Shown: in pieces, positions 6,049-12,865 of the stretch | Position numbering within the stretch: position 1 is the first letter of the stretch | Layout: each line of letters begins with the position of its first letter | From: Pedosphaera sp. | GTDB lineage: Bacteria; Verrucomicrobiota; Verrucomicrobiia; Limisphaerales; Pedosphaeraceae | Direction of reading: 5' to 3' | NCBI GenBank assembly: GCA_028293465.1 | Contig: JAQGOT010000031.1 | Coordinates: forward strand, 1-13,276 | Length of the DNA: 13,276 bases | The notes under the pieces: generated by a model | Databases searched by the model: none | What the model saw: only the letters and a program-made list of their open reading frames with translations | What the model was told of the DNA's origin: nothing | Translations under genes and position numbers: made by a program

Positions 6049-7602
6049 TCACAACTGGAGCGAAGCAATTTCACCCACCCATTGGTCGGCCCCAAGCCGG
6101 CCCTCGGCGAATGCCGCGATGACCTGGAACACCTGGTCGGAAAAACCGCCAATGTTCAAAATGTCCTCGCGCTCGGCCGCCTGCACCGTGGCGTTCGGCT
6201 GGATGTCAATGCACACCAACCGTGCCTGCGGGTTGCGCTGCTTGAACACCGACCATTCGCGCATCGTCGCAGTACCGCGGCTACCCTTGGCATCGGCCCA
6301 CGATTCGTTGTCGGAGACGAACACCACCAAGTCGCCCTCGGCCCGCTGTTTGTTCAACCACGCCAGCGGCGCGCTGCAGTTGGTTCCGCCACCGCCAATT
6401 GCGGCAAGCTTTTGAGCGTTGGTCATTACGCTGTCACGGGCATTCAAACGCACGTTCACCACGTCCGTCTCGAACGGCACCACCTCAGCCTGCGGATTCT
6501 GGCGCAGGATGGAAGCCGCCACCAACGCGGCCACATCGATGCACCGCACCGCGGTCGTCGCGCCCACGCGGTGACCGGTCACCGGCGAACTCATGGAGCC
6601 GGATACATCAGGGCAGACATACACCTTGCCCGTGATGCGCGGCACGTTTTCCGTCGCCACTTCCATCGCGTCCTGAAGCGCGTCACGAACCAGGTTCGGG
6701 ACGTCGGCACCCGCCGATTTGAACGCCGCGAGCAGCTGATACGGAAACACGCGGGCGCGTTTCACGGCCTCAGCGCTGGCCAAACGATTTGCAATCAACT
6801 TCACCATCGTCTGATCATCAAACACGCCGTGGCGCGCAAAGGTGTTCAAGTTCATGCGCGTCATCTGCCACGGAGCTTTCTTCGCGATGGCCGTCCACTC
6901 AGCCTTGCCGAGATCCAGGGCGGTTAACATCTGGAAAGCCACGTCCGGCACTTCATCCCGCTTGCCGGCCTTGAAGGCCTCAAACTGCTTCACGATGGCC
7001 GGCAACGCCTCGACGTTGTGCGGGCGACCGAGCAAATAGCCGTAAAGGGCTTCGCGGGACGCGTTACCCGGTTTCGGGTGAACCATCTTGACGAGGTCCG
7101 CCAATGACGGGGCATTTCCGACGGACGCACGAAACAACTGTTCATCGGTCCGCGATTCAAGCCAGCGCTGCACGAGTTTCTTGGGCACCGTGCCAAGGGA
7201 CTTGCGGCCAACCACGCCGGAGCGCAGCACTTGGACGAAATTACGGAGCATCTTGCCATCATCCACCACGCGATCGAACACCGCGCGGAGAAACTGCGCA
7301 TCCTTCACCGAAAGGGCCGCGCACAACACCGCCGGCATGTCCTTCATGAAACCTTTCTCACGCGAATACACCGCGGTCTTGGCGAGGAACTCGCCGTCCA
7401 CAGCCTTGGCCAGGGTCAACACCTTTTGGAGTTGATCGTCCGCCGAGGCGTAGTAGGTGGAGTTCAAACAACCGGTGGCGGCGTATTGGGCGAGCGCCTG
7501 TTTCGGCGCGAGCGAGTAAGCCGCGCCACCCGCTTCGTTCACAACATCGGTCTTCGGGACGAGCTCGCCGCGCAAGGATTGAAACAAGGTTTTGTTAGCC
7601 AT
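6049..7602 (-). CDS. rsr: Rsr, Ro60 orthologue (TROVE and vWA domains)
   Basis: This 517-residue RNA-binding ring protein starts at ATG 7602. Residues 1 to about 325 are an all-helical TROVE module (for example YSREKGFMKDMPAVLCAALS and a DVAFQMLTALDLGKAEW region). From about 325 a von Willebrand A domain follows with a complete MIDAS: DVSGSMS (about 332-338), the threonine in GGGGTN (about 405), and the aspartate in VSDNESW (about 429). Length and domain order match bacterial Rsr/Ro60. Such proteins bind Y RNAs on the ring surface and structured or damaged RNA ends in the central hole. It is the first gene after a sigma-54 type promoter, and it is followed by five RNAs carrying the Ro-binding signature, which strongly supports the identification. 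Confidence 0.95.
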   Translation of the reverse strand: MANKTLFQSLRGELVPKTDVVNEAGGAAYSLAPKQALAQYAATGCLNSTYYASADDQLQKVLTLAKAVDGEFLAKTAVYSREKGFMKDMPAVLCAALSVKDAQFLRAVFDRVVDDGKMLRNFVQVLRSGVVGRKSLGTVPKKLVQRWLESRTDEQLFRASVGNAPSLADLVKMVHPKPGNASREALYGYLLGRPHNVEALPAIVKQFEAFKAGKRDEVPDVAFQMLTALDLGKAEWTAIAKKAPWQMTRMNLNTFARHGVFDDQTMVKLIANRLASAEAVKRARVFPYQLLAAFKSAGADVPNLVRDALQDAMEVATENVPRITGKVYVCPDVSGSMSSPVTGHRVGATTAVRCIDVAALVAASILRQNPQAEVVPFETDVVNVRLNARDSVMTNAQKLAAIGGGGTNCSAPLAWLNKQRAEGDLVVFVSDNESWADAKGSRGTATMREWSVFKQRNPQARLVCIDIQPNATVQAAEREDILNIGGFSDQVFQVIAAFAEGRLGADQWVGEIASLQL

Positions 7603-7637
7603 AGTTTTTCTTTCGTTATCTTCTGCCCACTCCTATC

Positions 7638-7652
7638 GCAGCCGCCGTGCCA
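7638..7652 (-). promoter_or_regulatory. sigma-54 (-24/-12) promoter for rsr-Y RNA-rtcB
   Basis: On the minus strand the sequence reads TGGCACGGCGGCTGC. It has the -24 GG and -12 GC at the exact sigma-54 spacing, and the whole -24 box TGGCACG is consensus; only the first T of TTGC is C. The expected start is near 7626, leaving a leader of about 25 bases before the rsr ATG. The divergent neighbour encodes the matching activator, RtcR. Confidence 0.8.
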
Positions 7653-7749
7653 ACCTGGAAAAAGTCCGACATGACCCGCATAAACACCAATCGCTATGGG
7701 CTAACGCAGCCATTCCGAGGTTTGGTTCGATTGGATTTGCTCCAGAGGA

Positions 7750-7766
7750 AGACTAGCTGTTAGTCT
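7750..7766. promoter_or_regulatory. inverted repeat, candidate RtcR binding site
   Basis: AGACTA (7750-7755) and TAGTCT (7761-7766) are perfect inverted copies with a 5-base centre. The site is about 100 bases upstream of the -24/-12 element, a normal distance for an enhancer of a sigma-54 activator, and 20 bases before the rtcR start, so it could also affect rtcR itself. A weaker repeat, GGCT-AACGC-AGCC (7699-7711), lies between it and the promoter. Assignment to RtcR is inferred from position. Confidence 0.4.
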
Positions 7767-7786
7767 AACCCACAGGAATAACCGCT

Positions 7787-9403
7787 ATGAAGCACAAGAA
7801 ACAGGTCGTGATCGGGCTGTTGGGCAGCGTATTGGACTCCGGTTTTCATCAGGAACGCTGGAACAAGTGGCGCCCCACCGTTTCCCTGTGCAAACACGCT
7901 GAGCTCCCGGTTGACCGCTTTGAGCTCATTTTCGATCCCAAGTTTAAGGATATCGCCCACGTCGTCATGGCCGACATTCCGCGCGTTTCCGCAACCACCG
8001 AAGTCAGGGGCACGCCGCAAGCGTTGCAGGACCCATGGGATTTTGAGGAGGTTTATGCCGCGCTGCATGACTTTGCGCGGGGCTACGAGTTCAAGCCGGA
8101 CACGGAGGATTATCTCGTCCACATCACTACCGGCTCGCATGTGCAGCAGATTTGCCTGTTTCTGCTGACTGAATCGCGACACTTCCCTGCCAGGTTGGTG
8201 CAGACGTCGCCGGCGGACAACAAGCGCCGGGGACCGGAAGGCAAGTTTGCCATCATTGATCTCGACCTCTCGAAATATGACCGCCTCGCTTCGCGCTTTG
8301 GGACGGAACAGAAGGAAGCTAGAACGTTCCTCAAGTCTGGCATCGCAACGCGCAACAAACAATTCAACCAGTTGATCGAACAGATTGAGCACGTCGCGAT
8401 TCATGCCAAGGAACCGATCCTCCTGACCGGTCCGACTGGGGCCGGAAAGTCACAACTCGCCCGCCGCATCTATGAGCTTAAGAAATCCCGCCATCAACTC
8501 ACCGGCCCGTTCGTGGAGGTAAACTGCGCCACCCTGCGCGGCGACGCCGCCATGTCAGCGCTGTTTGGCCATGTTAAAGGGGCGTTTACGGGTGCTCTGA
8601 AGGATCGTCCCGGCTTGTTGCGGGCGGCGGATAATGGCCTGCTGTTCCTGGACGAGATTGGCGAACTTGGGCTGGACGAACAAGCCATGCTGCTCCGGGC
8701 CTTGGAAGACAAACGGTTTTTGCCATTCGGGGGCGACGTTGAGGTCAGCAGCAACTTTCAGTTGATCGCCGGCACGAACCGCGAACTCCCCAGCGCCGTT
8801 CGTGAGGGACGGTTTCGCGAAGATTTGTTGGCGCGGACAAATCTGTGGACGTTCCATCTGCCCGGCTTGCGCCAGCGTCCGGAGGATATTGAACCAAACC
8901 TGGATTATGAGCTGGAACAATTCGCCCGCAAAAGCAGCCTGCGCGTCACCCTCAGCACCGAGGTGCGCAATGATTTCCTGAAGTTTGCGCAGTCGCCCGC
9001 AGCCAAGTGGTCCGCCAATTTCCGCGATTTGAACGCCTGCATCATTCGCATGGCCACGCTCTCACCCGGTGGCCGCATCACCTCGGCGGCGCTGGCTGAT
9101 GAAATTGAAAGATTGAAGGCCGGTTGGTCCACGCCAGTTGCGGACGATGATCAGGACGCGGTGTTGGCGACCGTCCTAAATGAAAAAGCCCGAGAAAAGC
9201 TCGACCTCTTCGACCAGGCCCAGTTGGCTTTCGTCATCCGCATTTGTCGCGAATCCGCCACGCTCTCCGACGCCGGACGCAAGCTGTTCGCGGCCACGCG
9301 GGAAAATCGCAAAACGGCGAACGATGCCGACCGGCTCCGCAAGTACCTCGCCCGCTTTGATCTCGACTGGCAAAGTGTGAAACACGAAACAAGCGTTAGC
9401 TAA
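7787..9403 (+). CDS. rtcR: RtcR, sigma-54 activator with CARF sensor domain
   Basis: The 538 residues are close to the usual RtcR length (about 530). The N-terminal region (about 1-185) is the RtcR CARF-type sensor, with VVIGLLGSVLDSG at the start and YLVHITTGSHVQQICLFLLT followed by RLVQTSP. The AAA+ domain has Walker A GPTGAGKS (about 215-222), the sigma-54 contact loop GAFTGA (about 264-269) and Walker B LLFLDEIGE (about 285). A helical DNA-binding C-terminus ends the protein. CARF domains bind RNA-type ligands, and RtcR is known to switch on RNA-repair operons in response to RNA damage products. It starts at ATG 7787 with AGGAA about nine bases upstream. It is divergent from rsr across a 184-base region that holds the sigma-54 promoter. 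Confidence 0.95.
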   Translation: MKHKKQVVIGLLGSVLDSGFHQERWNKWRPTVSLCKHAELPVDRFELIFDPKFKDIAHVVMADIPRVSATTEVRGTPQALQDPWDFEEVYAALHDFARGYEFKPDTEDYLVHITTGSHVQQICLFLLTESRHFPARLVQTSPADNKRRGPEGKFAIIDLDLSKYDRLASRFGTEQKEARTFLKSGIATRNKQFNQLIEQIEHVAIHAKEPILLTGPTGAGKSQLARRIYELKKSRHQLTGPFVEVNCATLRGDAAMSALFGHVKGAFTGALKDRPGLLRAADNGLLFLDEIGELGLDEQAMLLRALEDKRFLPFGGDVEVSSNFQLIAGTNRELPSAVREGRFREDLLARTNLWTFHLPGLRQRPEDIEPNLDYELEQFARKSSLRVTLSTEVRNDFLKFAQSPAAKWSANFRDLNACIIRMATLSPGGRITSAALADEIERLKAGWSTPVADDDQDAVLATVLNEKAREKLDLFDQAQLAFVIRICRESATLSDAGRKLFAATRENRKTANDADRLRKYLARFDLDWQSVKHETSVS

Positions 9404-9469
9404 AGCGTGTAAGGGAATCGTCGCGTGTGGCGCCCATAGCTATTTAACAGTTTAGTCCAAATTAGATTG

Positions 9470-9497
9470 GGAGGGCGAGCTTGGACGCTCGCCCTCC
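9470..9497. terminator. strong hairpin between convergent rtcR and HNH genes
   Basis: GGAGGGCGAGC (9470-9480) and GCTCGCCCTCC (9487-9497) form a perfect 11-bp stem with loop TTGGAC. It lies 67 bases past the rtcR stop and 14 bases beyond the stop of the convergent HNH gene, a natural place for a two-way terminator. There is no T-run on either side, so it could equally be a dispersed palindromic repeat. Confidence 0.45.
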
Positions 9498-9510
9498 AAG
9501 TTACGCAAGG

Positions 9511-10098
9511 CTATGCTTTATTCCCCACGAACAGCCTCCACTCGGCAACGCCGTGCACGTTGCGGATGAGCACCGAGGCCGGCAGTTCCTTCGGTGCGCG
9601 CGGCACGCTCAGCAACTTCAGGCCGGCCTCGTGCGGCAGGCGGTTGCCCTTGCGGGCATTTACGTCCTTGCCGGACCACACCAAATTTTCCCAAGTGTCC
9701 TTGCCGCCGCGCGAACGCGGCAGGACGTGGTCGAGGCTGCCCTCGTCCGGACGCAGTTCGCGGCCGGTGTATTGGCAGCGGTTGCCGTCGCGCTCGCGGA
9801 TCGAGCGGGAGCAGAGCTTCGGCCGCTTCTTCGGCACCTTCGCATAGTTCAACGCCACGATGACCGTTGGCACACGAATCGGGCCGCGCATGGTCTGTAC
9901 AGCGCTGTCCTGCGGCCGAATCGGCAACGTGATCCACTCGTCCCAGGTCACCGGACGGATGTCCTCGCCGTCAATGTCGAGCGCGGTGGTGGCGTTCGTG
10001 GCCATCTGGCAAAACGCATCCTGCGGCGTGCGCACGTTGATGGCCTGCCAGTTGCGGTTCAGCACCAGAACGGTCGCTTTGTTTAGTATGTCGTGCAT
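9511..10098 (-). CDS. HNH endonuclease-like protein lacking the zinc cysteines
   Basis: This 195-residue product starts at ATG 10098; a TTG at 10110 would add four residues. The C-terminal half is an HNH domain: RDGNRCQYTG, then SLDHVLPRSRGG with the catalytic DH, then TWENLVW and KDVNARKGNR, and EAGLKLL. The common bacterial relatives have CxxC pairs in place of CQYTG and VWSGKDVN. Here one cysteine of the first pair and both of the second are missing, so the structural zinc site is probably absent while the DH...N...N core remains. The N-terminal half (VLVLNRNWQAINVRTPQDAF) is the extension usual for this subfamily. It may be a housekeeping or defence nuclease; substrate unknown. It converges on rtcR and is not in the repair operon. 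Confidence 0.8.
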   Translation of the reverse strand: MHDILNKATVLVLNRNWQAINVRTPQDAFCQMATNATTALDIDGEDIRPVTWDEWITLPIRPQDSAVQTMRGPIRVPTVIVALNYAKVPKKRPKLCSRSIRERDGNRCQYTGRELRPDEGSLDHVLPRSRGGKDTWENLVWSGKDVNARKGNRLPHEAGLKLLSVPRAPKELPASVLIRNVHGVAEWRLFVGNKA

Positions 10099-10110
10099 AT
10101 CAATTTGCAA

Positions 10111-10128
10111 CGGGGGCTATAGCCCCCG
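10111..10128. repeat. perfect 18-base palindrome in the HNH gene leader
   Basis: CGGGGGCTATAGCCCCCG is a perfect 18-base palindrome 12 bases upstream of the HNH gene ATG. In RNA it could form a stem next to the translation start, or it may be a DNA-binding or dispersed repeat site. There is no recognisable Shine-Dalgarno sequence apart from the G-run inside it. Confidence 0.5.
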
Positions 10129-10262
10129 CTGATTACGGCGCTCATCAGGCGCCTTGGCCAAGGTGGTGTTTGTTCTTTGGTGATATGGCGGCAAGCTTGC
10201 GTCTCGCGATTGTGCGAGTATTCGTGTAATTTTATTGCAGTATTCAAACCATACAAAATTTT

Positions 10263-10967
10263 ATGAAACCCTACGTGATCTGTCATATGTGCACGACCGT
10301 CGATGGCAAAATCCTCGGCGATCGATGGGGGAAGCTTCCGGGACACAAGCACCATAGTGATCTCTTCGAAACCACTGCCGCCAGTTTCGGGATCGGTGCC
10401 TGGCTGGTGGGCACGACCACGATGGACGAATTCGACGGCCCAAAGACGAGATTGCCCCGTGCGCCGAAAAACTTCGTTCGTCGCGATTACATCGCGAACA
10501 AAGAGGCCAAACGATTGGCGATTGGCGCGGATGCAAAAGGCGTCCTGCGCTTTCAGACGAACGAAGTTGACGGTGACCACGTCGTCCTGCTTGTGACTGA
10601 GCGCGTGGGAAATGATTACCTGGCGCATCTTCAATCAGCCGGCGTTTCCTACCTGTTCTGCGGAAAGAAAGAAATCGACCTGCCTACCGCCCTTCAAAAG
10701 CTTGGCGCGGCTTTCAAACTGAGAAAGTTAATGCTTCAAGGCGGCGGCAAATTCAATGGTGCCATGCTTGGAGCCGGACTCATTGACGAAATCAGCCACG
10801 TCACCGTGCCGGTCGCCGATGGCGGTGTGGGCATCTCCAGCTTTTTCGACATTCCCGGCGATCCGCCCCCCAAAGCTGCGGCAACACTTCGCCTGTTGTC
10901 GCTCAAACAATTGGCAGGCGGAGTGATTTGGACGCGCTATAAGGTCATCGCTCGTCATACGCGCTGA
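10263..10967 (+). CDS. RibD C-terminal/dihydrofolate reductase-like oxidoreductase
   Basis: This is a 234-residue single-domain protein. The start MKPYVICHMCTTVDGKILGD matches the RibD_C fold, whose first strand is followed by an 'S/T-x-DGK' substrate motif. The NADPH-binding signature LQGGGKFNGAMLGAGLIDEI is near residue 160-180, followed by VTVPVADGG. Proteins with this single domain resemble the reductase half of riboflavin-synthesis RibD, which reduces a pyrimidine intermediate with NADPH. Many stand-alone copies act on other substrates, so a riboflavin role is not established. No deaminase domain and no other rib genes are nearby. No clear ribosome-binding site precedes the ATG. It ends 15 bases before the tRNA-Gln gene on the opposite strand. 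Confidence 0.85.
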   Translation: MKPYVICHMCTTVDGKILGDRWGKLPGHKHHSDLFETTAASFGIGAWLVGTTTMDEFDGPKTRLPRAPKNFVRRDYIANKEAKRLAIGADAKGVLRFQTNEVDGDHVVLLVTERVGNDYLAHLQSAGVSYLFCGKKEIDLPTALQKLGAAFKLRKLMLQGGGKFNGAMLGAGLIDEISHVTVPVADGGVGISSFFDIPGDPPPKAAATLRLLSLKQLAGGVIWTRYKVIARHTR

Positions 10968-10982
10968 TTGAATTTTGACAAA

Positions 10983-11056
10983 TGGCTGCCGGGGCTGGAA
11001 TCGCACCAACATTCGCGCCTTCAAAGAGCGCTGTCCTACGATTGGACGACCCGGCA
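10983..11056 (-). tRNA. tRNA-Gln(UUG) with altered elbow
   Basis: It is 74 nt including an encoded CCA. Acceptor UGCCGGG/CCCGGCA is 7 bp and perfect, and the discriminator is G. D-stem GUCC/GGAC has loop AAUCGUA. The anticodon arm GCGCU/GGCGC has loop CUUUGAA, giving anticodon UUG. Variable region GAAU. T-stem GUUGG/CCAGC has loop UGCGAUU. The D-loop has C-G where G18-G19 are expected, and the T-loop has G at position 55 instead of U. C18 and G55 could form a swapped pair while G19-C56 is kept. U33 and A37 are present, so the anticodon loop looks usable. Confidence 0.8.
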
Positions 11057-11060
11057 AACG

Positions 11061-11149
11061 AGTGCGGAATGCGGAATGCGGAGTAAAAGACGCGAAACCC
11101 GCCACCGCTCAATTCCTAATTCCGCACTCCACATTCCGCATTCCGCACT
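11061..11149. repeat. long inverted repeat next to tRNA-Gln
   Basis: The arms at 11061-11084 and 11126-11149 (24 bases each) are inverted copies with one mismatch. Each is itself built of the short unit GCGGAAT/ATTCCGC repeated. The 41-base centre has no gene. The element begins 5 bases upstream of the tRNA-Gln 5' end, between it and the next tRNA-like unit, and looks like an inserted palindromic (MITE- or REP-like) element. It could block read-through from the upstream units. Confidence 0.7.
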
Positions 11150-11153
11150 TCAT

Positions 11154-11224
11154 TGCCCCACCCTGGATTGCACCGAGCTGACTCGCTTACCGAGCGGGTG
11201 CATCGCTGGAAATGCTTTGGGGGC
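11154..11224 (-). tRNA. degenerate tRNA-Thr(GGU)-like gene
   Basis: This is the counterpart of the tRNA-Thr at 12949-13023. Acceptor GCCCCCA pairs at only five of seven positions with UGGGGCA. The D-arm GCAU/AUGC is perfect, with loop UUCCAGCG. The anticodon arm CCCGC/GCGAG has four of five pairs, and the loop UCGGUAA puts GGU at the anticodon but has C at position 33. The T-arm CUCGG/CAGGG is poorly paired, with loop UGCAAUC (again G at position 55). There is no CCA. It is probably a pseudogene or a diverging copy. Confidence 0.45.
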
Positions 11225-11234
11225 GTGGAAATTG

Positions 11235-11313
11235 CTGTCCCTGACCTGCTTTGCTCCGGTGATCTCCTGCAAAAAAGTCAGGCGTGCTGGCTGGGCTACA
11301 CCATAGGGGACAG
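11235..11313 (-). tRNA. tRNA-Lys(UUU)-like gene, degenerate
   Basis: The end strands CUGUCCC (11307-11313) and GGGACAG (11235-11241) pair over 7 bp. A D-arm GUGU/GCAC with a 10-base loop AGCCCAGCCA and an anticodon-type arm CCUGA/GCAGG with loop CUUUUUU (anticodon UUU) follow. The T-arm ACCGG/CAGGU has four of five pairs and loop AGCAAAG (G at position 55, C56 kept). The acceptor register that suits the T-arm is two bases off the best 7-bp pairing, so the fold is uncertain. It occupies the same place in cluster 1 that tRNA-Arg does in cluster 2. Confidence 0.4.
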
Positions 11314-11324
11314 AAAATGGTGAA

Positions 11325-11433
11325 TCAAACCCCTGGCCGGTCTCTTCCACCGGCTCACACCCAGCACTTTCCAAAGTCTCAAAGGAAATGAAAGGGCTGG
11401 GCCGCTCGATCTACTTCGCGTTCAGGGGTTCGA
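11325..11433 (-). ncRNA. 109-nt structured RNA of unknown function, copy 1
   Basis: It is bounded by an 11-bp helix, UCGAACCCCUG/CAGGGGUUUGA. Inside lie a possible CGC/GCG short arm, a long hairpin CCCAGCCCUUUC/GAAAGUGCUGGG (12 bp, one mismatch), and a hairpin GCCGGU/ACCGGC with loop GGAAGAG. This gives a cloverleaf-like outline with an overlong middle arm and no anticodon or T-loop signature. The copy at 13114-13222 has the same length with only a few changes, and a C-to-T change in the closing helix keeps a pair (C-G to U-G). It starts 2 bases after the CCA of the type-II tRNA. Confidence 0.5.
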
Positions 11434-11435
11434 AA

Positions 11436-11527
11436 TGGTACGCGCGTCCGGTAACGCTCCGGAACCCGGCACTCATCTAGTGCGATTCCGCTTATAAGGC
11501 GGACGGTTCTCTTTGAACTACGCGCGC
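11436..11527 (-). tRNA. type-II (long variable arm) tRNA with UAU anticodon
   Basis: It is 92 nt with encoded CCA. Acceptor GCGCGCG/CGCGCGU (7 bp, one G-U); UA at positions 8-9; a very short D-arm GUUC-AAAGA-GAAC; anticodon arm UCCGC/GCGGA, perfect, with loop CUUAUAA (anticodon UAU); a 23-base variable region that can fold as GCACU-AGAUG-AGUGC; T-arm UCCGG/CCGGA, perfect, with loop AGCGUUA; discriminator A. UAU normally belongs to tRNA-Ile, which has a short variable region, so the combination is odd. As in its neighbours, the D-loop lacks GG and T-loop position 55 is G. Confidence 0.6.
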
Positions 11528-11669
11528 AAGAATTTGGCGGAATGTCGTGGACTTGCAGTTGCGACGATTTATCCTACGATGAACAGGCTGATTGAAGTTT
11601 TCGAAACAATCTGCGTGGCGTTTGGCAGAAACCAGTTTTGCGCACCCAAAACGATTACCTTTAGCTCCT

Positions 11670-11840
11670 ATGCCGCAAACCGAACCTCTCGCGCCACCGA
11701 GCACGCCTCGCCAGCCAGAGCCGACTCCGCGGCCACCCGCAGCGCCGCCGGCCCAGCCAAAACCCGAACCCGATCCATTCAAACCCGAGTGGCCCAAAAC
11801 GCGGCCGACGCCACCGCCTAAAGCACGGGTAGGGCTATGA
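11670..11840 (+). CDS. small proline-rich protein
   Basis: This 56-residue frame from ATG 11670 is about one-third proline (TEPLAPPSTPRQPEP, then RPPAAPPAQPKPEPDPF, then PKTRPTPPPKAR). It has no membrane segment, signal peptide or known domain. Its stop overlaps the next start as ATGA at 11837-11840, which suggests translational coupling with the 318-residue gene and is the main reason to believe it. No good Shine-Dalgarno sequence precedes it, and a longer frame begins at 11592. It could also be the Pro-rich tail of a decayed gene. Confidence 0.35.
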   Translation: MPQTEPLAPPSTPRQPEPTPRPPAAPPAQPKPEPDPFKPEWPKTRPTPPPKARVGL

Positions 11841-12793
11841 ATGACGAGAGGCTTGAGATCCAGAAGCGACACACGCTGAATTGGCTTATTCAAGGCGCGG
11901 CGCAGCACGCGGGCATGACCTTTCATCATCTGGTGCGGGACGAGCTGAATGCCCTTGATCCAAGATTGGTCGGGCTTTATGACCAGTATGCGCTGATCAA
12001 CTTGCTTCAATACTGGCAAGTCGATGGCACCCTTCTGCTCGGCTGGCCGCCACGGTTTTGGCGGCGGGCATCATCGAAACGAAATCATCCATTCTTCGGC
12101 CATCCGTTGCTCTCCAAATACGGCGGCACGCTCGCAGAAGCGGGCAGACAGCGCGCCCTGGCACGCTGCAACGAAAAAGGACTCACCCGCCTGCCCATTG
12201 CGTTCTCGTTTCAGGTCTTGCATGTCATCGAACACCTGCGCACGTTGGAGGCGCCTCATCGGCCACAACTGGTTCAGCTCGCCAAAGGGACAGCCTCAAT
12301 GGTTTGGGAGATTCCGCAAGAGCGGCTCGACGGGGAATTGAGCAGTAAAATTGTGCTGGAAGGAGGCTTGCTTCCCGCGCGATGTATTCGAGGCGCCGCG
12401 TTTCGCGCTGGCATCGTGGGCTATGGGGGCGTTGTCCAAAGGGGTGATAACCTGATGGTTGTTGGCAAAGGAACAAACTGGCAATTGCTGGCGAAAGAGT
12501 TGGTCAAGGGGACGGCTGAGTTGATCTGTTTGCACGGCCTCAGCCAACTCGGCGATGACATGTATCGCCGCGTTCTGGACGTCACGGACCGGCTTGATTT
12601 GGAGCCGTGGATGCTGCAATCGGGCGGCGAGCTGTGGCGACGTCTGCTGGCATCGCTCCCGGATGGCCTCCCGGTTGCTAAGGTGCTGATGCACCTGGCG
12701 CGCTTGCCGGCCGGAACTTTGGAATCCATGGTCGCCGCGGTGATCGAACAGCCTGAAGGGGCGACGGGCCGTTTGGCGAGCTTGGCAATATGA
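11837..12793 (+). CDS. hypothetical protein of 318 residues
   Basis: ATG 11837 is preceded by a purine-rich GGGTAGGG. I do not recognise the family. The protein is soluble-looking, with no signal peptide or membrane helix. The N-terminal part is helical (RHTLNWLIQGAAQHAGMTF, then RLVGLYDQYALINLLQYW). A central region has a beta-rich look (ARCIRGAAFRAGIVGYGGVV). The C-terminal region is strongly helical and Leu-rich (LICLHGLSQLGDDMYRRVL, then EPWMLQSGGELWRRLLASLP). It sits alone on the plus strand between the two minus-strand tRNA clusters and converges on the second. A link to those tRNAs is possible from position only. Confidence 0.75.
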   Translation: MNDERLEIQKRHTLNWLIQGAAQHAGMTFHHLVRDELNALDPRLVGLYDQYALINLLQYWQVDGTLLLGWPPRFWRRASSKRNHPFFGHPLLSKYGGTLAEAGRQRALARCNEKGLTRLPIAFSFQVLHVIEHLRTLEAPHRPQLVQLAKGTASMVWEIPQERLDGELSSKIVLEGGLLPARCIRGAAFRAGIVGYGGVVQRGDNLMVVGKGTNWQLLAKELVKGTAELICLHGLSQLGDDMYRRVLDVTDRLDLEPWMLQSGGELWRRLLASLPDGLPVAKVLMHLARLPAGTLESMVAAVIEQPEGATGRLASLAI

Positions 12794-12810
12794 GGCCAGG
12801 GCGTGACTGG

Positions 12811-12830
12811 AAAATCGGGCGCGCCCCAAT
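12811..12830 (-). terminator. intrinsic terminator of tRNA cluster 2
   Basis: On the minus strand, AUUGGG-GCGCG-CCCGAU forms a 6-bp stem (one G-U) followed directly by UUU and then CC. It lies 36 bases after the CCA of the last tRNA of the cluster and 17 bases from the stop of the convergent 318-residue gene. Confidence 0.45.
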
Positions 12831-12865
12831 CCGGTTTTGAATATCTTAATGCTTGCAGGCCGAAA

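Noticed and set aside
6016..6927. 303-residue plus-strand frame opposite rsr
   Set aside because: It is a His/Arg-rich shadow of the well-supported rsr gene.
11310..11375. 3' half of a tRNA-Ser(GGA) in the 109-nt element
   Set aside because: UUUGGAAA looks like an anticodon loop and GCCGGU/ACCGGC like a long variable arm, but the anticodon stem does not pair and there is no T-arm or acceptor in the right place. The closed 11-bp structure explains the sequence better.
11531..11575. A further tRNA 3' end upstream of the type-II tRNA (loop UGCAAGU, ending GCCA)
   Set aside because: The T-stem does not pair and no matching 5' acceptor strand lies upstream, so it is too weak to call.
11492..12019. 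175-residue minus-strand frame opposite the 318-residue gene
   Set aside because: It overlaps the type-II tRNA and both plus-strand genes, and contains a glycine-rich stretch that is the shadow of the proline-rich frame.
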